From positions 62,001 through 126,000 of the forward strand of contig NZ_QCZJ01000010.1 in assembly GCF_003075435.1 (NCBI RefSeq): a stretch of 64,000 nt of DNA. The letters are read 5' to 3'. The notes beneath the pieces were generated by a model that saw only the letters and a list, made by a program, of their open reading frames with translations, ran no database searches and was not told the origin of the DNA. This DNA comes from Terrimonas sp. (GTDB lineage Bacteria > Bacteroidota > Bacteroidia > Chitinophagales > Chitinophagaceae). A program made the position numbers and the translations under genes. Positions within the stretch are counted from its first letter, which is position 1; each line of letters opens with the position of its first letter. Positions 26,240 through 35,688 of the stretch are shown here, one piece after another.

Positions 26240-29200
26240 TTAATGTTTTTTAATGGCGCCCAATCCGTCAGGCAATGATTCAAGATAAGCAACCAGGTTG
26301 GAGAGCTCTTCTGTCGTCAAAATTTTATTTAGCCCTGAAGGCATCATTGATGTATTTTCCTGTTCCATAGCTACAATATCTGAACGCTGTATTTGGGTTT
26401 TAGCGCCAGGTCCTGTTGATATGGTTATTGCGTCAGTGGTTTGCGCTGTAATAATTCCTGTAAATACATTGCCGCTCGTTGTTATTTTAACCGTTTCATA
26501 TTCCCTTGCAAAGCTTACACCCGGATAAACTATGGCTTCCAGTATATCATGGCGGGCTCTTATTTCGCCAATATTAGTGAGGTCGGGTCCGAAATCTCCC
26601 CCCTCATTTTCAACAGCATGGCAGGTAAAGCAGGTTGCTTTTCCGAAAAACAATCTTCTTCCTTCATCTACATCTCCTTTTTGAAGAGACGATTCTAATC
26701 GCTCAAGTTGCTGAATCCGCTCTTTTTGTTGCTCTTTCAAAAATGCAATCAATGCCTGTGCCTGCGTTTGAACATTTACAGGGTAATTGGCAATAAATTT
26801 TTCAAAGTCTTTCATCGGTAGATTATCCAATTTGGTTTGTATCTTCTTAAGTGATGCGACCATTGCTAAGCCGGTATTTTCGGATGAATCGCTTTTGAAT
26901 GACATTACAAGTTCCGGCACCAGGTAGGCGTCAGCCACAGGCAGTATATCTTTTGCAAGTACATTTAATTGTGCATTACTGAGGTTTGCGTTTGACAGTA
27001 TACGGGCGGCCTGTTGCCTTACAATGGATTTGTTTGAAGCATCTATACTTTGCACCAGTATCTTAAATTGATTGTCTGACAGTATTTTTTTCTTGTTGAT
27101 AATAACCCCGAGTGCTTTTAGCCGGAAGGATTGGTCCATTTTAGTATTGTTGGCAATGCCTTCCAGAATTTTGTCAAATGACTTTATATCCCGTAATTGT
27201 ACAAGATTCAGAATGCGTGATTGTAATTCAATATTGCTATCATCCAGTAACATTTTTTTGAGTAACTGAAGCCAGGCGTCCGGCATGTTTTTTACAGGAC
27301 TGCTTTCAATAACATCCAGCAGAAATATTTTTTTATGAATTGATTCACGCTGCAATAGTGCTGATGTAATTAAATCCTGTACACGGGAGTCATCACTGAA
27401 CTTACTCATCAGGTTATTAATACTTTTATGTTCCTGTTTAGAGAAATCAGTTTGGGTTAATGCTGTTTTTAGAAATGCTGCCACCAAATCTCCCCACTGA
27501 GGATGATGCATTGTAACCCATATACCTGTTTCTTTAAGAACGCTGTCTTTTCCAAATAAAAATGGGTATACCTGTGATTTTTGGAGCGGATTACCCTGCA
27601 TTTGGTCAAGTGCAATGAGCGAAGCCCTGCGAACAGCAGGAGAGGGATGCTGCAAAGCCGCCTCCAGTTGTTTACTATTTTTCAGAGTAATAAGCGCATG
27701 AATCACTGCGTGCTCCACAAACCTATCATTGGCATTGGCAGCCGCATTGATTAATGCAGGAACCGCAACAGTATCTCCTATTTGTTCCAATGCAATTGCA
27801 GATTGCCTTTGTACCGGTGCTTTATCATTTACAACCAGTCGGGAGAGTTTGTTAACTGACGATTTATCTTTTGCCATCCCCAGCGCTCTTGCTGCGGCTA
27901 CCCTTATAGCACTGCTGCTGTCTTCCAGGGCATTCCTCACTATTTGCAGCGCTTGTGATGTGCCTATGCGATAAGCTGCAAAAATAGCAGCAGCTCTGTA
28001 TTCGTTATCTTTTATTTTCGGAACCGCTTTTGCCAGGTCTTTTACAATGCCGTCTTTTCTTTGAATGATTTCTTCAACTGCCTTATCTCTTACGGGAAAT
28101 CTTTGATCTGAGATGTAATGTATTAAATCCGTATTATCCAGTTTAGCATATTCAATATTACGCCCCCAGGGGTCATTAGTTTTTGGGGCTTTATCTTTCC
28201 TGATCCTGTATATCGCTCCTTTAACATCTGTTTTCGCAACTACAGATAACGGGCATCCTGCAATAAACCATCCCCCGGTATTTATCACCAGTAAACTGCC
28301 GTCAGCATCCTGCAGCACATCCGTCGGGTGTACATCATTGTTATCAGATTCCATAAAAGAAGCGTCCTGCGTAGTATAGGTGGCGCCATTAGCCAAAACA
28401 ATATGACGCATGATTTTACCAGTATTAAACTGGGCGCTGAAAAGATTATCACGGTATGTTTCACCCATAGCATTATCTCTATAGCGCATCAAACCGGATG
28501 GTGCGATCCTTGCCATTTTAGTCATTACGGGCATTAAATCGCCGGTTAATATGAGCTTATCGTCTTCAATAACCTGGTTAGGTTTGGGATATACTCCTCC
28601 TTCCACCCAATGCATTAATGCATCTCTGAAGCCTCCCTGCGGGTCGGTAAAATAAGTCATGGTTCCGATGGTTTCACCTGAAGGCATAAACGCTAATTCA
28701 ATTGAATTATCGAAACCGCCACCTGCTATTGATTCAAGTTTTGATCCGTCAGGCAGGCATCTCCAGATGCGTGCCCCTTTTCCCTTAAGCGTATCCCCTT
28801 CTTTTGTAACAATATCAAATCCCCGCCTGGCGTCTGTTAAATATAGCCATCCGTCGGGCCCCATATAGGGACCGCTTAATGTTGCGGCATTGTGGTTTAA
28901 TGTCCATCCACTCAAAATTACTTCCCGTTCGTCTGCAACACCATCGTTATTGGTATCTTTAAATCTAATCAGGTCTGGCGGAGCCGCCACATAAAGACTG
29001 CCATTGTAAAATGCGCCTCCCATTGCATAAGGAATGTTGTCTGCAAATACCGTACTCTTGTCAAAAATGCCATCACCGTTTTCATCTTCTAAAATCCGTA
29101 TTTGAAAAATGGGGTTTTTCAATACATCTTCTGTGGAGGTGGTTGTGCCATTCGATTCATAGGTAAAGAGTCTTCCATTATTATCAAAACCAGCGAATAT

Positions 29201-29368
29201 AGGATAAGATACAAGCCCGCTGTCAGCCGCATTTTCTATGCTGAATCCTTCGGGTACTTTCAATCCTTTTGTTAGTTTGATTTCTTTTGAAGTGCATCCA
29301 TTAAGAATACAAATAAGAACCCCAATAATAACCAGGTACTTTAGTACAGGATGTGAGAAGTGTTGCAT
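26240..29368 (-). CDS. PVC-type membrane-bound dehydrogenase with HEAT repeats and heme-binding CxxCH domain
   Basis: The 1042-residue lipoprotein has lipobox ILNGC at residues ~21-25. The N-terminal ~400 residues form a six-bladed propeller like those of the PVC membrane-bound dehydrogenase family (GLKVPEGFSIENAADSGL, DENGDGIFDKST, GPYMGPDGWLYLTD). A long HEAT-repeat segment follows (AIFAAYRIGTSQALQIVRNA and others). The C-terminal ~140 residues are a c-type cytochrome domain with heme motif CFTCH in GKATCFTCHAVENEGGDFGP. It is the first gene of an operon with the DUF1080 protein. The likely role is periplasmic sugar or polyol oxidation feeding electrons to the respiratory chain. Confidence 0.9.
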   Translation of the reverse strand: MQHFSHPVLKYLVIIGVLICILNGCTSKEIKLTKGLKVPEGFSIENAADSGLVSYPIFAGFDNNGRLFTYESNGTTTSTEDVLKNPIFQIRILEDENGDGIFDKSTVFADNIPYAMGGAFYNGSLYVAAPPDLIRFKDTNNDGVADEREVILSGWTLNHNAATLSGPYMGPDGWLYLTDARRGFDIVTKEGDTLKGKGARIWRCLPDGSKLESIAGGGFDNSIELAFMPSGETIGTMTYFTDPQGGFRDALMHWVEGGVYPKPNQVIEDDKLILTGDLMPVMTKMARIAPSGLMRYRDNAMGETYRDNLFSAQFNTGKIMRHIVLANGATYTTQDASFMESDNNDVHPTDVLQDADGSLLVINTGGWFIAGCPLSVVAKTDVKGAIYRIRKDKAPKTNDPWGRNIEYAKLDNTDLIHYISDQRFPVRDKAVEEIIQRKDGIVKDLAKAVPKIKDNEYRAAAIFAAYRIGTSQALQIVRNALEDSSSAIRVAAARALGMAKDKSSVNKLSRLVVNDKAPVQRQSAIALEQIGDTVAVPALINAAANANDRFVEHAVIHALITLKNSKQLEAALQHPSPAVRRASLIALDQMQGNPLQKSQVYPFLFGKDSVLKETGIWVTMHHPQWGDLVAAFLKTALTQTDFSKQEHKSINNLMSKFSDDSRVQDLITSALLQRESIHKKIFLLDVIESSPVKNMPDAWLQLLKKMLLDDSNIELQSRILNLVQLRDIKSFDKILEGIANNTKMDQSFRLKALGVIINKKKILSDNQFKILVQSIDASNKSIVRQQAARILSNANLSNAQLNVLAKDILPVADAYLVPELVMSFKSDSSENTGLAMVASLKKIQTKLDNLPMKDFEKFIANYPVNVQTQAQALIAFLKEQQKERIQQLERLESSLQKGDVDEGRRLFFGKATCFTCHAVENEGGDFGPDLTNIGEIRARHDILEAIVYPGVSFAREYETVKITTSGNVFTGIITAQTTDAITISTGPGAKTQIQRSDIVAMEQENTSMMPSGLNKILTTEELSNLVAYLESLPDGLGAIKKH

Positions 29369-29892
29369 GTTTTTATAAATTGTAGAGAGAAGCTAAAATA
29401 GTGAGTCAAGGTTTTCCGGAAAATCACGCTTACACCGTTCTTTAAATATAATTATATAGGGGCGTTGTTCTGGTTATTTGCTTTTAATAGGATGCAGAAG
29501 ATATAGGATTCGCAGACTATGAGAAATATATTCCATTCAAACAGGTAGTTTCCTGCTTAATCGTGCTTTCACTTATCAAAATTTAAAAATACGCTTATGG
29601 TTTTCGGGTTATCTGAAATTAATCAGGAAGATAAATACAATTCGTGGATATTTAACACAGGTACGAAAATGAATCTGCATACTTTTCGAACCGCACCCTG
29701 GTGGCGCTCAGGCACAGGTTTAGTAGCATTGCCTTGTGCTTAGGCAGCAGGTCAGCTATCACACAGCTCCAGCGCTACAGACCTGCACCTGGGGGAAAAT
29801 ATGCAAGGATATTTTCAATACATCCTTTATAAGGATCAATGATTATTTTTTATTAGATTGTGTGTCATTCTGTTTCCAGGTTAACTTGTATT
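29369..29892. other. Intergenic region with repeat-like segment
   Basis: 524 bp between divergent genes. No ORF of interest was seen. 29700-29800 carries an imperfect palindromic segment (CAGGTTTAGTAGCATTGCCT, AGGCAGCAGGTCAGC, CAGACCTGCACCTGG) with a partial relative at 25206-25392. The rest should hold the promoters of both flanking units, but no clear TAnnTTTG pair was identified. Confidence 0.4.
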
Positions 29893-30858
29893 ATGAAGCT
29901 GTTATTGATGATGGTGTTTTTTTCCTATGCAGGCAATGCTTTTGCTGATACTACCAGGTATGTTAAACTGACGTATACAACCTATATTACTAATCTGCCT
30001 GCAGGTGCAAAGGAACTAAGATGGTGGATACCTGTTGCTGTTTCTGATGAACGGCAGACTGTAGAACTTTTACCCGGAGACCAGTCTACAGGGTACATTA
30101 CAAGGGATGCGAAATACAACAACCAAATATTATACAAAAAGATCAGTTTAGCAAAAGCCAATCCAAACGACACGCTGAAAGTAGTACTAAATTACAGGTT
30201 GGTATTGAATGAAAAGAATGTGCCTGAAGCCAAACATATACAGCCCACCGGTGCAAACCCGGTTAATAGCAATATGCAGGTTTACCTTACTGACAACCGG
30301 CTTATTCCATTAAAGGGGCCTATTGAGAAGTTGTATCAACAATTGAAATTACCGGAAGATCCTATTGCAGCAGCAAGAAAAACATATGATTACCTGATCG
30401 ATAATATGGTGTATGATTATAAAGCGCCAGGGGCAGGCATTGGTGATGTGCTATGGGCATGTGATAGCAAAACCGGTGATTGCTCTGACTATCATTCTGT
30501 TTTTATTGGTGTATGCAGATACGCAGGCATTCCTGCTGATCATGTTTTTGGGCTACCCCTTAAAAAAGGTGTAGGAAAAGGAATTGTAAAAGACTGGCAC
30601 TGCTGGGCACGCTTTTATGCAGGCAAGCCGGGTTGGATAACCATTGATGCCTCAGAGGCTGATAAGCACCCTGAACTCCGCGATTACCTGTTTGGTTCTT
30701 TGAGTAATTTATATCTTACCTTGTCGCATGGGCGTGATGTGATTCTATCGCCTGCTCAGAAAGGAGCGCCAATCAATATTTTTGCTGATCCTTATGCAGA
30801 AGTTGACGGCGTAAAATTTGAGAATGTTAAGTGGCTGGGCTCTTTTGAAGAACAATGA
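29893..30858 (+). CDS. Secreted transglutaminase-like (papain-fold) protein
   Basis: The ATG at 29893 starts a signal peptide (MKLLLMMVFFSYAGNAFA); 11 upstream in-frame codons were excluded. The 321-residue product has a beta-rich N-terminal part (residues ~20-140) followed by a transglutaminase core. Its Cys is in KTGDCSDYHSVFIGVCRYAG, His in DWHCWARFYAG and Asp in WITIDASEADKHP. Bacterial members act as cysteine proteases or amidases on peptides in the periplasm; the substrate is unknown. Confidence 0.85.
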   Translation: MKLLLMMVFFSYAGNAFADTTRYVKLTYTTYITNLPAGAKELRWWIPVAVSDERQTVELLPGDQSTGYITRDAKYNNQILYKKISLAKANPNDTLKVVLNYRLVLNEKNVPEAKHIQPTGANPVNSNMQVYLTDNRLIPLKGPIEKLYQQLKLPEDPIAAARKTYDYLIDNMVYDYKAPGAGIGDVLWACDSKTGDCSDYHSVFIGVCRYAGIPADHVFGLPLKKGVGKGIVKDWHCWARFYAGKPGWITIDASEADKHPELRDYLFGSLSNLYLTLSHGRDVILSPAQKGAPINIFADPYAEVDGVKFENVKWLGSFEEQ

Positions 30859-31264
30859 TAATGAGTGCACGCTCCCGCATTAATATTTTTCTTCAACCTG
30901 AGATTAATTATGCAATATTCTCTGTATTTCTGTTTTGTATATTGCTTTTGAGTAGGTACAATTATCAACTTTATAATTTATACAGCCAGGTTTTCTGCAG
31001 TGGTTTGTATTTCAATTATCGTATCGACTAAAACAATTGTGATGACCGCTTTTAAGTTTCATGAACAAAAGTCCGGGCGATAAGCTGCTTTCCTGTAAAA
31101 TATTTGTTTACCCCTTTGCCTCAACATAGCGCTCTGGCAGCGCATTGAGTATAGATCCTTAAATACGGTCTCTATTTTCACAACTTAATTTTTCAACAAT
31201 TGAAATGCAGATGATTTTTTGAATGGCATATCTGCGTTCAAATTAAATGAACAGATGAAGTTTT
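30859..31264. other. Intergenic region, nothing recognised
   Basis: 406 bp between two genes on the plus strand. I see only AT-rich sequence and a weak inverted pair (GCAGAT ... ATCTGC near 31206-31234) shortly before the sialidase-like gene, possibly an operator. No gene, RNA or repeat is supported. Confidence 0.3.
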
Positions 31265-32500
31265 ATGAAGTATTTTTTCTACTATACAACCACTGCCTTG
31301 CTATTTTTTACCTCCTGTAATGAGCATATTAATGACAAACCGGAATACGCAAAAGATACACAGCATACTATCATTTATTCTCAGCAGGGGAGATTTGCAG
31401 GATGGCCGGCTAACTGTGCCGCCTTTATTTTTAATAATGATGAGATTGTTACAGGATTTATTGAAGCTCCCTATAAAAAAACTGATGGACATAATGCTGA
31501 GAAACCTTACCTGAACTGGCTTGCACGCAGCATTGATGGTGGTAAAACATGGACTGCTGCTGACCCGGAAAACTATGCCGGCGACTTTGGTGATAAACCT
31601 GAGCTGAGATCTGTTGACACATCCATTAATTACAGCCAGCCGGGTTTTGCAATGCGGGTGGTTGGTGCAGGTTACCATGGCGCAAACGATGGCAGAGCAC
31701 ATTTTTTTTATAGCTATGATGTGGGAAAAACATGGAAGGGCCCTTATGGTTTTGGTGATGTGCTGAACTGGTCTGAATTAACCAGTGCCGGATTAAACGA
31801 GCTTACTCCAAGAACAGATTATATAGTGAATGACAGCAGTAACTGCCTTTTGTTTTTTTCTGCGAGAAAAAAAGATGAGTTTGCTTCTGACAGACTTTTC
31901 TGTATTGAAACCAATGATGGTGGAAAAACCTTCCATTTTTCAGGCTGGGTTGTAGGCCCTGCTGGCATTGATACAGCAGGAAAATCTGTAAAAGTTAATT
32001 TATTTGAAGATGCTGGTAAAAATCCGGATGCTGATGAATGCCGTGCTGTAATGTCGCAATCCCAAAAACTCCATGATGGCACGCTTGTATCTGTAATCCG
32101 AAGGAAATTTATTGTGAAAGGCGGCGACGATAAGCACTGGATTGATGCTTATACTTCCACCGATGGTGGAAAAACATGGAACTTCTTATCTGAAATTGCT
32201 GATACAGGAGGTGAGAACGGTAATCCACCTGCGTTGGCACTTACCAGGGATGATCGTTTGTGTGTTGTATACGGAGAGCGTAACCAGGGCACCATTCGTA
32301 CTGTATACAGTGCGGATAATGGGAAAACGTGGAGTCAGCCGCAAATACTTATGGATGGCTTTTGGTCAGAAGATATGCAATTGAATGATTTGGGATATCC
32401 CCGCGTTGTTTGTCGCAGTGATGGAAAAATGGTAGCTATGTACTATTATTCTACAAAAGAAAACCCACACCACCTGAGAGCTACGATCTGGCAACCCTAA
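31265..32500 (+). CDS. Sialidase-like BNR-repeat lipoprotein
   Basis: The 411-residue protein has a lipoprotein signal (MKYFFYYTTTALLFFTSC, Cys18). It shows four or more Asp-box motifs of the form S-x-D-x-G-x-T-W: SIDGGKTW, SYDVGKTW, STDGGKTW and SADNGKTW, plus a variant NDGGKTF. This is a six-bladed sialidase-type propeller. True sialidase would need an arginine triad and a Tyr/Glu pair, which cannot be confirmed by eye, so exo-glycosidase activity is only possible. A beta-lactamase-fold gene follows 138 bp later. Confidence 0.82.
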   Translation: MKYFFYYTTTALLFFTSCNEHINDKPEYAKDTQHTIIYSQQGRFAGWPANCAAFIFNNDEIVTGFIEAPYKKTDGHNAEKPYLNWLARSIDGGKTWTAADPENYAGDFGDKPELRSVDTSINYSQPGFAMRVVGAGYHGANDGRAHFFYSYDVGKTWKGPYGFGDVLNWSELTSAGLNELTPRTDYIVNDSSNCLLFFSARKKDEFASDRLFCIETNDGGKTFHFSGWVVGPAGIDTAGKSVKVNLFEDAGKNPDADECRAVMSQSQKLHDGTLVSVIRRKFIVKGGDDKHWIDAYTSTDGGKTWNFLSEIADTGGENGNPPALALTRDDRLCVVYGERNQGTIRTVYSADNGKTWSQPQILMDGFWSEDMQLNDLGYPRVVCRSDGKMVAMYYYSTKENPHHLRATIWQP

Positions 32501-32638
32501 TCGGCAACAAGAATTGCGGGCACATTCCAAGTTAATAAAGCTGCGTTGCAGCAGATGCAGGGATATACTCAGCAATTTGCCAACTTTAAATTATCCTTTT
32601 CGAATTTTAGGTAGCTTACATTATATTAATGGAAGTTT

Positions 32639-33508
32639 ATGATGAACAGAATGCTTGTTTTCATAATTGTTTTTTTTCTTTTATTGAACAGTCAACTACA
32701 TGCACAAACTGCTAATGAACCAAAGCATAACCCTGAAGAATGGTCTGAACCATTTAAACCTTTCAGAATTGCCGGCGATGTGTATTATGTAGGAACTTAT
32801 GATCTTGCCTCTTATCTTATAGTTACCGGTAAGGGAAATATTCTTATTAATACAGGGCTTGCGGGTTCTTTGCCCCTGATCAAAAAAAATATCGCTGAGC
32901 TTGGTTTCAGGTTCAGCGATATAAAAATACTGCTTACCACCCAGGCGCATTTTGATCATGTTGGCGCGATGGCTGCCGTAAAAAAAGAAACTGGAGCAAA
33001 ATTCTGGGCTGATAAAGCTGACGCAGATGTGTTGAGATCCGGGGGTGTAACAGATTATGAACTGGGTAGACTGGGCATAAGTTTTGAACCGGTAATTCCT
33101 GACCGTTTGCTGGAAGATAATGCTGTTATTAAACTGGGGAATACAGAAATTACCCTGCTGCATCACCCCGGGCACACAAAAGGCTCGTGCAGTTATATGC
33201 TTACCACAAAAGATCAGGAAAGATCTTATGTAGTATTGATCGCGAATATGCCTTCCATCATTATCAACAAAAAATTTCCGGAAGCAACGGCATATCCTGC
33301 TATTGAAAAAGATTATGCCTATACTTTAAGCGCTATGAGAAAATTAAAATTTGATATATGGCTGGCATCTCATGCAAGCCAGTTTAATTTACATACAAAG
33401 TATAAACCCGGTAATGGGTATAATCCATCTGCATTTTTTGATAATGGCGGGTATATAAAAGCCCTGGATAAACTGCAGCAGGATTTTGTGAAAAAACAGC
33501 AGGAATAA
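32639..33508 (+). CDS. Subclass B3 metallo-beta-lactamase, GOB-like variant
   Basis: The 289-residue secreted protein has signal peptide MMNRMLVFIIVFFLLLNSQLHAQ. Its metal motif is TQAHFDH (101-107), with Gln102 in place of the usual first His, as in GOB enzymes. The other ligands are His104, Asp106, His107, His179 (HHPGHTKGS) and His245 (WLASHAS). The segment ANMPSII has Met where most B3 enzymes have Ser, again GOB-like. Predicted function is periplasmic zinc hydrolysis of beta-lactams including carbapenems; activity is not proven by sequence. Confidence 0.85.
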   Translation: MMNRMLVFIIVFFLLLNSQLHAQTANEPKHNPEEWSEPFKPFRIAGDVYYVGTYDLASYLIVTGKGNILINTGLAGSLPLIKKNIAELGFRFSDIKILLTTQAHFDHVGAMAAVKKETGAKFWADKADADVLRSGGVTDYELGRLGISFEPVIPDRLLEDNAVIKLGNTEITLLHHPGHTKGSCSYMLTTKDQERSYVVLIANMPSIIINKKFPEATAYPAIEKDYAYTLSAMRKLKFDIWLASHASQFNLHTKYKPGNGYNPSAFFDNGGYIKALDKLQQDFVKKQQE

Positions 33509-33781
33509 TGCCTGTATTTTCCAGGTTGTTCAATAAATATTTTCCGCACCTTCTTAAGCGGATGGATCAGTTTTACATATAGAAATTTTTCAGTCATTAG
33601 AAATATGGATACTTCCTTAAGTTGACAAACTGTGGCACAATGTTCAGTATGGTATAATCGCTGAACATTAGTATCGTTACTTGTATGCCGACCAAAGGAT
33701 ACAGCGATACTTGCTCTTTCTTATACATGGCAGCATTTCATCTGCCGGGAAGCGAATATGTTGCGAAAATGGAAATACATT

Positions 33782-35035
33782 CTATTGAGCAGGCTTTTCT
33801 TTTTTGAGCGCTATAATGGTGATAACTGAAGACAGCAATAATGAACCTGCCATAAAAATATACGAAGCGCTGAAACTGCCGGTTGTTCCGTTAAGATAGC
33901 CTACAAGGTATGAGCCTGCAAACGACCCCAGGGCACCAAAGCTGTTAATAAGCGCAATAGCTCCTGCTGATACATTCCTGGGCAACACTTCTGTTATGGC
34001 AGCAAAGAATGGACCGTAAGGCGCATACATAGCGCCACCGGCTATTACCAGCAGTGCAAACGACAGCCAGAAATTATTTTCTCCGGCAAGATATGAAGCA
34101 TAAAAAGCAATAGCGCCTGCTAACAGAAACGGCCACACGAAAATTTTACGGGTAAGCATTTTATCAGAAAACCAGGAAACAACCAGCATTGAAACAGCAG
34201 CTAAAAGAAAAGGAACAGAAGATAACCAGCCAGTAGTAACAATATCGCTGTTGGGCGCTGCATTGATAATAGATGGTAACCACATTACAAAGCCATATAC
34301 GCCAATGCTCCAGAATGCATATTGAAGGCAAAGCAATATTACTGTTTTTGATTTAAAGGCTTCCGCGTAATTCTTAACAGGCTTAATACCCTGTTGTTCC
34401 TGTTGCAGCTTTTCTTCCAGTGCGTCTTTTTCGTGATTGCTTAACCATTTCGCGTCGCGGGGTTTATCTGCAACAAGCTTCCACCAGAAGAAAGCCCATA
34501 CAATGGCAGGCACGCCTTCTATAATAAACATCCAGCGCCAGCCAACAGATTTGATAAGATAGCCCGATACAATAGACATCCATAAAATAGTAACCGGGTT
34601 CCCGAGTATTAAAAAAGTATTGGCTCGTGACCGCTCCGATTTTGTAAACCAGCGGCTGAGAAAAATGATCATGGCTGGCATAACCGCGCTTTCCACAACG
34701 CCAAGTGCAAAACGAATAACAATTAAAAAATTCACATTACTTATCATTCCTGTTGCTGCTGCCAGACCTCCCCATAATATCAACGACCAAAAGATCAGTT
34801 TCTTCGCGCTTTTATTGGCGGCATATAGCGCACCGGGTATCTGGAAGAAAAAATAACCGAGAAAGAACAGGGAGCTCAGTAAAGAAGACATTACAGGTGT
34901 GATCTGAAGATCCTTGGCCATTCCCCCGGCAGCGGCAAATCCAAAGTTTGCCCTGTCAAGATATGCAAGACTATAGGTAATAAATGCAATGGGAATTAAC
35001 CTTACCCAGCGTTGCTGGACAATCGTTTGTGTCAT
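33782..35035 (-). CDS. MFS transporter, anion:cation symporter type
   Basis: The 417-residue protein has 12 predicted membrane helices in two halves. It shows the ACS-family N terminus (RWVRLIPIAFITYSLAYLDRANFGFAAAGGM) and SLFFLGYFFFQIPGALYAA in helix 2. The central cytoplasmic loop contains KDALEEKLQQEQQG. Related carriers take up organic acids or sugar acids (hexuronates, galactonate, phthalate) with protons. No catabolic genes for such acids lie next to it, so the substrate is open. Convergent with the beta-lactamase gene. Confidence 0.88.
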   Translation of the reverse strand: MTQTIVQQRWVRLIPIAFITYSLAYLDRANFGFAAAGGMAKDLQITPVMSSLLSSLFFLGYFFFQIPGALYAANKSAKKLIFWSLILWGGLAAATGMISNVNFLIVIRFALGVVESAVMPAMIIFLSRWFTKSERSRANTFLILGNPVTILWMSIVSGYLIKSVGWRWMFIIEGVPAIVWAFFWWKLVADKPRDAKWLSNHEKDALEEKLQQEQQGIKPVKNYAEAFKSKTVILLCLQYAFWSIGVYGFVMWLPSIINAAPNSDIVTTGWLSSVPFLLAAVSMLVVSWFSDKMLTRKIFVWPFLLAGAIAFYASYLAGENNFWLSFALLVIAGGAMYAPYGPFFAAITEVLPRNVSAGAIALINSFGALGSFAGSYLVGYLNGTTGSFSASYIFMAGSLLLSSVITIIALKKEKPAQ

Positions 35036-35688
35036 ATTTCTACTGGTTTTTCCGGTAAACCAAAATACTGGTTACTAAGGATTGTCCCAGTTGGGATTTA
35101 ATCACAATTTAGCCTGAAAATTGATACACGGTACAGGGGCATTCAAAATTGTCGCACTGCTTTTTTCTCTCTGCTGCGCGGAGAGGGAATAAAAAGGGGA
35201 GAGCAATTAAAATTGCAGCGAAAATTTGTAATGCACCCGGCACAAGCTGCTTCATTTCATTTCTTTAAATTAAAACCGGGTAATTATGAAAACACCTGTT
35301 ATATACAAAGCAATATCCTGTATATCTTTTTGAGTTTAACGCTTATTGTTTCGTGCAATAAAGCCAGTTTATAAATAAGCGCTTCCTCCATTGAAATTAA
35401 ATACTTTTTGCATGTGCGGAGATACCATTCTTCTGTAATCATCCGATACCTATATCCTGTAAAATTTAATTGAAATTACTTAGTATGTTGTATGAAAACA
35501 TATAGTTATTTAAATAAATATACTTAATAAATATAAGTATAAACACTATTGTATTTGTTTAAATCACTATTTTCGAATATCTGATTCCTGGTACCCCCCA
35601 ACTTTCACAAACCTTATCTAAAGTCTTTCCAGGAATGTATGCTCCAGGAAAAAATATTAGTTCTTAATTAATAAACCCAAAACTTGTC
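35036..35688. other. Intergenic region with a possible frameshifted lipoprotein leader
   Basis: 653 bp with no intact gene. At 35286 an ATG opens MKTPVIYKAISCIS, which stops at once. One frame over, the sequence continues FLSLTLIVSCNKASL and stops at 35374. Together this reads like a lipoprotein signal sequence broken by a frameshift, so it may be a dead gene fragment. The last ~200 bp are very AT-rich and should contain the promoter of the discoidin protein gene. Confidence 0.3.

Noticed and set aside
33640-33668. TGTTCAG...CTGAACA inverted repeat as terminator between convergent genes
   Set aside because: No U-run on either side and a long AT loop; function not supported.
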